A stretch of DNA of 64,000 nt from Sphaerulina vaccinii (taxonomy: Eukaryota > Ascomycota > Dothideomycetes > Mycosphaerellales > Mycosphaerellaceae): the NCBI GenBank assembly GCA_022570795.1, contig JAKUDP010000023.1, positions 372,001 through 436,000 of the forward strand. Reading direction: 5' to 3'. Below are positions 56,133 to 64,000 of the stretch, one piece after another; the first letter of the stretch is position 1, and the number at the start of each line of letters is the position of its first letter. Made by a program: the position numbers and the translations under genes. The notes under the pieces were generated by a model that searched no databases, had not been told where the DNA came from, and saw only the letters and a program-made list of their open reading frames with translations.

Positions 56133-56503
56133 TGAGACAAGTTCGCGTCGTACGGAGGTCCTTGAAGTGACCGCGCAACAACATCGCGAGGTTCTCTCGT
56201 CAGTCAGTCAAATCTACTCGCCCATGACTGCAATCTCAGCACCATAGTCAGCACCCGCATTAGCAGGATACAGTGCATGACTTCCACAAGCTGGACAATC
56301 TGATCAGGTACTATCCCGATATGGCATGATATCTGTTTGTACAACATCGCACTCACTCTCAGAGCACAGTAGAGACAGTGACCGTGCCACAGCTTCACAT
56401 GCTGTACACTCTACCCAGGTATTCCAATCCAAGCGCACACACTCTCAATCGATGGCCACTTCTACTAGCAACTCGGTGCCGTCTCACACTCTTTCTTATT
56501 TGG
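56133..56503. other. intergenic, 370 bp
   Basis: 3' flanks of convergent genes; nothing supported. Confidence 0.5.
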
Positions 56504-56993
56504 TCAAGCGCAAATCCCCCCGCAACAGCACGCATTTTCGCCACTTGGATCTTGATAAGACTTGGTGACAGTCGAGCCAGGATAGTTCTCAGTCCAACGA
56601 CATCAGCACTGAAACAATTTCGCCGACCGCACAAGTATGAACATACATAATAAGCAACGCAAATCTGCTTGCATCGATCATCCGAAGAAAACTGTGAAAA
56701 GCAAAAGATTTAGTCTCGTAACATTTTCTTCTGATGCTACTCTTACCATGCAATCACATAGTCCCTTCTTGCAATAGAAGTCAATAGCCTTTTTATACGG
56801 CTGTCTAACAGTGACTTCGCAAGGCGCTTGACATTGGTCGTCACTAGTGCACTGTTCGCAGCATTAGCGGGAGCTGAGTCCTCGAAGATACAAAACAAAA
56901 GCTTAACTTGTCATGAGTTTCAGGTGGATCAGCCATCACGAGGCTGAAAATAAAGACCATGACGAGGAAGAGTTTGCTATTGAATGGAGACAT
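56504..56993 (-). CDS. small secreted cysteine-rich protein B, paralogue of A
   Basis: Model with four exons: 56993-56892, 56851-56747, 56691-56647 and 56587-56504. Introns are 40, 55 and 59 nt. The first intron is doubtful because the acceptor used in gene A (GCTAAAG) reads GCTAATG here. About 111 residues: signal peptide MSPFNSKLFLVMVFIFSLVMA, then CTSDDQCQAPCEVTVRQPYK, FYCKKGLCDCM, SSDDRCKQICVAYY, NYPGSTVTKSYQ and a CCC cluster. It matches protein A along its whole length, but the third intron is extra and the C-terminus is shorter. Confidence 0.7.
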
Positions 56994-57721
56994 TATGATG
57001 ATTGCAACGACATGAGCTACAATAAACGACCATCGAGTCGTGCATTTTTATATATATGAAACCCTGATGGCTCTCATTTGGGACACCATACAAATCGACA
57101 CACAAGAATCTTATCAGACTCAGTCGCTGCTAGATCAATTCCGTTGCAGTTCCAACACTTTATCTTGGCGATAGCAAGAACCGATTTGATCAAGTCTTCG
57201 ACCCGACCTGCCTATTCTCAAGAAAGAAAAAAGGTTACATGTTCCATCAACAGCCTTATTTTCAGAATCAGTGTTGCTACAAACTGGTGATGCATATCTG
57301 GACACAATCTCCTTCGATTCAAATGCTTCTATCCACCACCATAGAGCATAGCCTACTGCCTCTGTGCGTTCTCACTCGCGAAGAAAGTTCCAAGCTCCAT
57401 CGAAATCAGTACTCTTTACCTCCTCCGGATATCTCTCCAACACCGTATCCTCCTACAGGGAGTAAAGGACTGTCTAACAAGGAAATCGTCCTGAACGAGC
57501 CATCAACTACTCCATGGCAACATAGAATCATGTTAGGTATCTCTGCACCTGATAGCTATTAGTAAATGCGCGACGATGCGATTTCGAGCAGCGTGGAGGT
57601 GAACAAGTCCACTCGAAGTCCGTCCGAGCGGACTCTGTTGAGTGAAGGTAACTCACGTCATCCCTCGAACAGCGGCCTTCTCAAACCGCGAGATATACAT
57701 ATACATCAGCAGCGTGCCTTA
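56994..57721. other. intergenic, ~730 bp
   Basis: Promoter side of secreted protein B. Apart from the TATA-like site no feature is supported. Confidence 0.5.
57045..57058 (-). promoter_or_regulatory. TATA-like box of secreted protein B
   Basis: On the minus strand CATATATATAAAAA lies ~52-65 nt before the ATG at 56993, a likely core promoter for this strongly compact gene. Confidence 0.45.
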
Positions 57722-57898
57722 CCTAATGATCGTGTGAGGCTCTATGGTCTAGTGGGCACGTCGTCAGCTCAGCTGATCCTTGACACAGGAGCTTCTTTGA
57801 ACGATAGTTACTGATGTTACAATGACTTCTGCTATGTCAAGCAACAGCTACGCTGTCGACTTACTGACTCAGCCACGAAGGCTTTGGACGATTGATGC
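57722..57898. ncRNA. two overlapping tRNA-like RNA units, head to head
   Basis: On the plus strand: arm TGATCGT, box A ATGGTCTAGTGGGCA, hairpin GTCAGC/GCTGAT with loop TCA. On the minus strand, entering from 57898: arm CAATCGTCC, box A-like GTGGCTGAGTCAGT, GTAAGTCG, hairpin ACAGC/GCTGT with loop GTA. The two 5' arms act as each other's 3' arm. No TTTT on either side, so probably a rearranged relic. Confidence 0.4.
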
Positions 57899-57971
57899 AG
57901 CAGATCAGTCTGGCGATGTATATGAACGCTCACACGCCGCTGTTTGAGCAAAAGCAGACAAAAAGTGTCGA

Positions 57972-58110
57972 CAAAACACACGCCCTCTATTCTCTATCGC
58001 TAACGTGCTCCAGCAGTTATCAGTCTTCTGGATTGTCACGCAGAGTTATGTTAAGCAACAGCTATACTGTCGACTTACCAACTGAGCCACGGGGGCTCGG
58101 ACGACTGTTG
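57972..58110 (-). ncRNA. tRNA-like RNA unit 21
   Basis: 5' arm AACAGTCGTCC, then GCCCCCGTGGCTCAGTTGGT, an Ala/Arg-type tRNA 5' half with good box A, GTAAGTCG, hairpin ACAGT/GCTGT with loop ATA, 3' arm GGGCGTGTG then TTTT. Confidence 0.5.
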
Positions 58111-58454
58111 AAGTTGGCAGGCTGGTGAATGTATATGGATGTTCATGAACTAAAGCAAGAGATGGTCAGTCAATGTATGTATGTATCGTCTGAATGGCGA
58201 TACTGCAGTCAAGCAGAACGTGAATCGAACGCGGTGTGAAGTGGAAGTCATTCCAGTACTACATACACCAATAAGCAAACAGAAACGCCATCATATCAAA
58301 CTCTTGACGCCCGCTTGCACGCTTGTCGTATCCTCATTCTTCTTGCGTCCTCGTGTCGCCACTCACTCAGATACTTCCTCCAAGCATAGTAGATTCTGCG
58401 GTCGGGCGGTGCGGAGGGGTGGGGTATCATATCATATTTGTATGTCTTGCGCGC
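58111..58454. other. intergenic, 344 bp
   Basis: Short tandem GTAT/TGTA bases near 58172-58187. No gene. Confidence 0.5.
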
Positions 58455-60674
58455 CTAGCTGCCTCCATAGGCCTTCTTGATCTCTTTCGCGTACCGGTCT
58501 GTGATGACTTTGCGGTTGAGCTTTTGGGCGGAAGTGACGAAGCCCTGTGAGACATGTTAGTATACGAGGTGCGTTGGTGGGAAGGGGGAAAGCATGCTTA
58601 CGTTCTGTGGAGTCCACTCATCATCTGCAAGGACAACTCCCTCGATGATCTCAATACCGGCAAGTCCTTGCTTCTTGCCAGTATCTTGCATAGCCTTGAG
58701 AACAAGGTCGTTGATCTTCTTGTTATGGGCCAGATCTTCTACACCGTGTCCTTCGATGCCATTGTCGCTTGCCAATTGCTTGAGTGCTGGTTCTGCTGGC
58801 ACGACAATGGCAATTGGCTTGTTCTTGTCTGATTGCGCGTACACGCAGATGTTCTGCACGACCTTGGTCGATCGGTAGACGGACTCTAGCTTCTCGAGTG
58901 CAATGTACTCGCCGTTGAGTGTCTTAACCAGGTTCTTCTTGCGATCGATAATCTTGAGCTGTCCGAGGCTGTCGAACTCGCCAATATCACCAGTCTTGAA
59001 CCAGCCGTCATTGGTGAAGGATTCTTCGGTCTCCTTGGGGAGATCTAGGTAGCCGGATGCTACAGAGTCACCACGGATCCAGATCTCACCTTGTGGTGGG
59101 TTGTTGGTGGCGTGGTATCCTGCGTCTGGGAAGTCGACAAGCTTGACTTCAACCGAGCCTGGCACTTCTCCAAGTGCTTGATCTGTCCAGGAGAGTGGGT
59201 CCATGATGGCGCCCATTGCGGAAGTCTCAGTGAGACCATATCCTGAAAGCATTGGGGCGATACACATGGAAATGAATCGCTGGGTCTCCTTTGCGATTGG
59301 GCCACCACCGTTCAGACAGATACGGAGCTTGCCTCCAGTAGCTTCGGCAACCTTCTTGAAGACAACATTGTCCACAATATTGGTGCCTACACTGGAGAGA
59401 GGCAGGTAGCTTGCATTGTTCATCATGAAAGACTTCGCGCTCATTGCTCCCCAGAAGAGGTTCTTGGACACCGGGTTGAGCTTCTCCACCTTGGCCATGA
59501 CACCCTTCTTGACAGTCTCCCAGACTGCAGGCACACCAATCAAGATGGTGGGCTTCAATTCAGCGATATCGCCCTTGCAGTTGCGCATCGAAGCATCCGA
59601 GATGGTCTTTGGGTTACCGTAGCCCATGCTACCACCCCACCACAGACAAGCAGACTCGAAGACAAATTCCAGAATGTGTGCAAGAGGGAGATATGTGAGG
59701 AGAGCATCACCAGGACCAAGGTAAGGACCAACCACCACATCTACACCAGTCACGGCAGCCACCACGTTCTTGTGGGTCAGCATGACGCCCTTCGGTGCGC
59801 CAGTAGAGCCGGAAGTGTACATGATGCAGCAGAGATCCTCTGGCTTCGGTGGAGTAGGCTCGACCTTGTTCTGCTTTCCAAGCTCGATAAACTCAGTGAA
59901 GCTGTGCACAGTCAAGTGTGGGTGAGCTTCCTTGAGCTTCGCAATGTCCTCCTTGGTCTTCTCTGGGGTGGACAATCTCGTTGGGGCATCGTCATCGTTG
60001 TAGATGACATGCTGAATGTCCTTGGATTCGTTCATCGGCTTGATGAGCTTCGTGAGGAGATGCGGGTCAAGGAAGATAGCCTTGGCGTGCGTCTGCTGAA
60101 GAGAGTGCTTCAACCCGTCCTCTCCCAGTGTGTCGTAGGCAGTCACGATTGGCATGCTCTGGCTCTGCGCGCCGTGTGCAGTGGCCAGCCAGTATGGATG
60201 CGTGGCAGCGAAGATGTGTACACGGTCTTCCGCCTTCATGCCGAGGGCGCGGAAACCACAGCCGACATTGAGGACCAGCTGCTCATACTCTGCAAACGAC
60301 ATGAACTCGTATCCTGACAGCTCGTAGTATGTCCACTTCTTGTCGACCATCTTCTCTTCTCCATCCACCATCTTCTTGACCTTCTTGTTCTCCTCATGCA
60401 GCTTGACCAGCCGGCGCTTGCCGAGAGCCTTTGCATTGCCAAACTTCTTGCTGGCCTGTGTTACAATGTCGAAGATGGTGTTCACGTCGGGGCTGGGCGT
60501 GCTCTTAAGCTGGTCCTTCGTGCGGGTGTTGCGGCGAGGAACCGTCTCGCCTTCGACCTTCTGGACACCTTGAGCCTCGGCGGTGAATGGAGGCTTCTTG
60601 TACATCTTGGGCTGTGGCACCAGCGTCTTCAGGTCTTTGCGCGCCATGATGGATGCGTTGTGGGATTCTGCCAT
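58455..60674 (-). CDS. long-chain acyl-CoA synthetase (FAA type)
   Basis: Two exons: 60674-58602 and 58544-58455, with a 57-nt intron (GTAAGC...CACAG). The last exon gives GFVTSAQKLNRKVITDRY, the expected end of the family. 720 residues from MAESHNAS; the frame is open further upstream, but those residues look like 5' UTR. AMP-binding signature YTSGSTGAPKG at 286-296, then GYGLTETSA, GWFKTGDIGEFD and the fatty-acyl-CoA synthetase motif region IDRKKNLVKTLNGEYIALEK. Activates long-chain fatty acids with ATP and CoA for lipid synthesis, import or beta-oxidation, at ER, lipid-droplet or peroxisomal membranes. Confidence 0.93.
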
Positions 60675-61784
60675 CGCGGCGGTGGATGGGGATGGGGGTG
60701 TGTTTGTTATAGGGTGTTCAGTGGTGGACTTGGTATTTCTCACCAAGCAATCAAACGACATGCAATGAGAGCAGAATGAGGATGCCCAGCGGAATGCTAA
60801 GAAAGTGCTGAGGCGGTGGTGGTGATTAGGGTCTGAGGATAGTGTAGGAGCTTTGGTCACTACAGGTAATCTTGTACACGACAGTGACGTCGGATAGGCG
60901 CCAAGTGAGTCCAAGTGAACGCCTCTTTGTGGAGTCGCTCTCAACGACACCGAGCACTGAGAACTACACGAGGCACGACAGACTACTCTTTCATACATAT
61001 ATCATCACCTCCCATCTTGTTCAGCCAGCCAGGTTTCCTGTTGCGAGAACGACCCAGGCTGACAGCTGACGGTATTGGCTTTGAGGCGCTCCAGATCGCT
61101 GCTGACTTTTGCCACGGTTCCTGCAGGGCTGCAACGACCCCCTCTCACCTGATCTTTGATCTCGCAGTGCCCACCTCTGTTGCTCCTTCAAGTTTCTTGT
61201 GGCACTGTGGCTCTTCAAGGTTGCGAGAACGAGCGCGACGAGCAAACCTTTTGCCACCAGACCTTCCTTCCAGCGCTGCAAACACAATCCTCGAGAACAG
61301 AGGTATGCAAAGGAGGTTCTGAGGGGACGTTGGAGGGGGCACTAGGTGGGAAGGGACAGCCGCGGAGAGGCTGGCTGGCTTTGGCTTCAAAGTTCAGGCG
61401 AAGATACTGTCCGGACTAGCCGCCGGATCTTGAAACTTGCCTCAAGATCCTACAGTCAGCACTTCAGCATTGCGAAGTCAGCGTTACGGAAGCACGGAGT
61501 GACAAACAGACAGCATCCAACTCAAGACTGCACTATCCTCCGAGGGCTACGTGTCTCACTGCTGTGGCTACTGCCAAGTGAACGAGTGAGAGCTTGATCG
61601 AAAAGCCCACGTGGCTCATCCTTGCAATGGTCATGGAGGCCTTCCTGGCATCCTTAGGGGAAGAGATCCAAGATGTCGACGAAGGTGCGAAGAACGAGTC
61701 AAGAGATAGTATAGCATGCGATAACAGGTAAGTACAGAAACATTTGACCTCTTCTCTCAGCCCTCTACACTAGAAGACCTTGGT
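60675..61784. other. intergenic, ~1.1 kb, shared promoter
   Basis: Lies between divergent genes. An ATG at 61627 opens 33 codons (EAFLASLGEEIQDVDEG) ending at a good donor (GTAAGT, 61728). It resembles the N-terminus expected for the methyltransferase downstream, but none of the visible acceptors joins it in frame. Confidence 0.5.
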
Positions 61785-62513
61785 ATGATCGATCCGAAGC
61801 GAACGTCGCTCGAAGTCACCATTGTTGGACGAGACTTCGAGATCACACAGTCACCCGGCTTGCTGCAATCGCAACGAGATGGAGGCACCACAGGCGCTGC
61901 CCTTTGGCAGTCTACTGTTCGCTTCGCCGAATGGCTAGAGTCAGCGACCAATCCACTCTATGCTAGTGGCGTCCTGGACCCAGCCTCCATTGTGCTGGAA
62001 CTCGGAGCTGGCATATCAGGCATCATACCTTGCCTCCTGAGCGACAGAGTGCAGAGGATCGTGTCAACAGATCAGGCGTATACGCTGAAAGCGCTGCAGA
62101 ACAATGTCACTGCAAATCTGCGCGCGATCAGATCGAAGAAAAGCACCCCCTCAAACATTGAAGTCCGATCATTGGATTGGGAGACCGACGATGTCCGCAG
62201 CTTCCTACACTCTGCTGGTCTGGAAGCTGGAGTCGATGTTATCGTGGCTTGCGACTGTATCTACAACTATGCCCTTATACCGCCATTCGTGCAGACTTGC
62301 GCCGATCTATGTCGAGTTCGAGCCGAAGCCACGACGCCCACCCTGTGCATAATCGTACAGCAGCTTCGGCAAGCCGAGGTCTTTGAACAATGGCTTACAA
62401 CCTTTTATCGATCGTTTCGAGTCTGGAGAATCCCAAGCAATCTGCTGTCGAAAGGCGTCCAGGAGGGTAGTGGATTTGCAGTCCATATTGGCGTCATCCG
62501 AGGTGGTCCATGA
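61785..62513 (+). CDS. protein-lysine methyltransferase, Rkm5-like
   Basis: At least 242 residues; a first exon upstream (61627-61727) is likely but its splice is unresolved. Seven-beta-strand methyltransferase of the METTL21/Rkm5 group: GGTTGAALWQSTVRFAEWL, SAM-binding VLELGAGISGI at ~70-80, STDQAY, and VDVIVACDCIYNYALIPPFV, the motif that replaces DxxY in this group. Yeast Rkm5 methylates ribosomal protein L1. The 3' end is 122 bp from the convergent small secreted protein gene. Confidence 0.75.
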   Translation: MIDPKRTSLEVTIVGRDFEITQSPGLLQSQRDGGTTGAALWQSTVRFAEWLESATNPLYASGVLDPASIVLELGAGISGIIPCLLSDRVQRIVSTDQAYTLKALQNNVTANLRAIRSKKSTPSNIEVRSLDWETDDVRSFLHSAGLEAGVDVIVACDCIYNYALIPPFVQTCADLCRVRAEATTPTLCIIVQQLRQAEVFEQWLTTFYRSFRVWRIPSNLLSKGVQEGSGFAVHIGVIRGGP

Positions 62514-62635
62514 GGCGCCTGCGATGCTCCCATATCTCGACCGAACACTGCGCCACACAAAGCAGTTTCACTGTCCAGAAATATGCCTCCCACGAATTGG
62601 AGAACCCGGCCAAAGTCGCAAACAACGTCAATCCA

Positions 62636-63003
62636 TCAAGCAGCGATGGCTTCATCCCTCCGGCAATCGATCTTCTCGTACCCGCCGGGATTGTTCTCCG
62701 TGATGTAGTAGCATTCATTCAGCGTGTTGTGGCACTATGACAGATTGGTGTCAGCGCCGACTACCTTCATACGAGGAATCAAGAACGTACGAAAGTATCA
62801 CACTCGCAGTTCCAGCCCAAGAAGCTGCCTTTCAGATAGCAGAATCCGCAATTCGTCCTTACGCTGCCCGCCGACCTGCAAGTTCGAAATTCGGTGTCTG
62901 GTCGGTACTCCAATGTCAAGGCGAATGCGACATCAGGTCCTTGGTCTGCTGCAAAGACTAATGCGTTGAAGAAAGCTAGGAGGAGAGTGAATATGAGGAG
63001 CAT
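62636..63003 (-). CDS. small secreted cysteine-rich protein C
   Basis: Two exons, 63003-62791 and 62734-62636, with a 56-nt intron (GTACGT donor, GCTGACAC branch, CATAG acceptor). 103 residues: signal peptide MLLIFTLLLAFFNALVFA, then eight cysteines (TCRS, TNCGFC, NCECDTFC, NECYY, DCRR), an even number as expected for four disulfides. Not similar to proteins A and B. Secretion is inferred from the signal peptide; an effector or antimicrobial role is only possible. Confidence 0.7.
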
Positions 63004-63563
63004 GTTTTTGGCTTGACGTGGTGTTCTTCAGATGGCGTGCAACTTGGAAACAAACACAAACAGAAGGTATGAACTGCTGCGCGGCTCTTCTTGCAATAAT
63101 AGTATCAATGAGATCTCATTCCTGCAACGCTAGGATCTTGGTATGCGTCTTGCCTGAGACGTCCGCGGATAGTCAAGAGCTTGGCAAGGAATGGCGCTTA
63201 AACAACATAGGGCACCTCAGTCCCTATGCACACTGCACAAAACACAAGATGATGCGGCACCCAATCATTCCAGAACTTGAAGCAAGAAACATGCACAAAT
63301 GCCTCAATACGACCGACTACGAGCTGATGACCAAACACTGCTGACGCCAGGTTCCTGGCATGCAGCGGCGCCAAGTCCGCTATAGACCAAGACTCCAAGA
63401 CCTCGCTGCGCAATAGTGGCTGTACGAATCATGACTTGGGAATACATTGGCAATGATGGCAGACCTCACGAACTGCTCCTGAGGACGACAACAACAATTT
63501 CTGCGCTGGCGCACTACATCACAACACCACAACCACACTCGTTAGACAAGTCACACCAACAAA
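63004..63563. other. intergenic, 560 bp, divergent promoters
   Basis: Between secreted protein C and the GH76 gene. ACA/CAAC-rich just before the GH76 start; no other feature. Confidence 0.5.
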
Positions 63564-64000
63564 ATGAAGATAACAACATTACCACTCCTCCTGTCATGTC
63601 TGACTACAACAACAAGCGCACTGGAACTAAATCTCGACGACCCAGCATCAATCCGAAATGCCGCCTCCCGCGCTGCAGAGAAAATGGTCGGATGGTATCA
63701 AGGTAATGCTTTCACTATACCTGGATTATTACCTGGACCGTATTATTGGTGGGAAGCTGGAGCTATGTTTGGGAGTTTGATTGATTATTGGTATTATACT
63801 GGTGATGATCAGTATAATGCGATTACTACTGAGGGGTTGTTATTCCAGGTAAGTCGGTGTCGAAGTGGTCAGAGGGTTCGAGGGTAGCTCCTGGCTGTTC
63901 TCGAGAGGTATGGTATCCAGTGGCGAGCTAACATAACTGACAGGTCGGACCAGATCTGAATTTCATGCCTCCAAATCAATCTCGGACACTGGGAAATGAT
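63564..64000 (+). CDS. GH76 mannan endo-1,6-alpha-mannosidase (DCW1/DFG5 type), partial
   Basis: Exon 1 is 63564-63848, intron 63849-63944 (96 nt, GTAAGT...CTGACAG), exon 2 runs off the window. Signal peptide MKITTLPLLLSCLTTTTSA, then LNLDDPASIRNAASRAAEKM, GLLPGPYYWWEAGAMFGSLI, DYWYYTGDDQYN, and across the splice LLFQ/VGPDLNFMPP. These are the family's N-terminal hallmarks. GH76 proteins act at the cell surface, linking GPI-anchored mannoproteins to the wall glucan. Confidence 0.9.

Noticed and set aside
61627..61727. First exon of the Rkm5-like gene
   Set aside because: Protein-like and followed by a perfect GTAAGT donor, but no acceptor joins it in frame. Noted in the intergenic entry instead.

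Overview
The window looks like a chromosomal segment of a filamentous ascomycete (Pezizomycotina, probably a dothideomycete). Genes carry short GT-AG introns of about 40-120 nt with CTGAC/CTAAT branch sites. The gene set includes HET, Pho80-type cyclin, ZRC1-type CDF transporter, URA5, GH76 (DFG5) and cysteine-rich small secreted proteins, and there is a block of DNA mutated in the manner of repeat-induced point mutation (RIP).

Layout. (1) 1-391: 3' end of a partial gene, probably secreted. (2) About 1142-24735: a 23.6-kb AT-rich transposon graveyard almost free of CpA/TpG. It holds three related copies of a tyrosine-recombinase (DIRS/Ngaro-type) retroelement, one with a complete split-direct-repeat structure (12619-17616); a full-length Ty1/copia element with 246-bp LTRs and a TATAC target duplication (18910-24621); a copia integrase fragment; and a short element between two ~475-bp LTRs. 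Its right edge cuts off a P450 gene. (3) 24736-34623: truncated P450, Pho80-type cyclin, a DUF1295/steroid-reductase-like membrane protein whose first exon appears inverted, a HET gene with one internal stop, and a 727-residue unknown protein. (4) 35343-37499 and 41381-43441: two arrays, in opposite orientation, of ~150-nt units repeated every ~240 bp. Each unit has a tRNA-like box A, complementary ends, a conserved internal hairpin and a TTTT run just after the 3' stem. Changes in the stems are often compensatory, which points to a family of structured, probably Pol III-transcribed RNAs. A tRNA-Glu(CTC) gene whose T-loop is split by a 53-nt GT...AG insert sits exactly in register within the first array. 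DUF202 and ZRC1-type genes lie between the arrays. (5) 43621-64000: gene-rich DNA with scattered extra RNA units, two paralogous small secreted cysteine-rich proteins on opposite strands, a third unrelated one, SDR, orotate phosphoribosyltransferase, an atypical kinase, two 2EXR/F-box-like proteins, long-chain acyl-CoA synthetase, an Rkm5-like methyltransferase and the start of a GH76 mannanase.

The housekeeping genes (URA5, acyl-CoA synthetase, CDF transporter, Pho80 cyclin, GH76) show no common pathway. The accessory part (RIP block, broken P450 and HET genes, inverted exon, effector-like genes, RNA arrays) reads as a rearranging genomic compartment. The RNA array family is the most unusual item. 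All calls come from reading the sequence; no database search or folding program was run.
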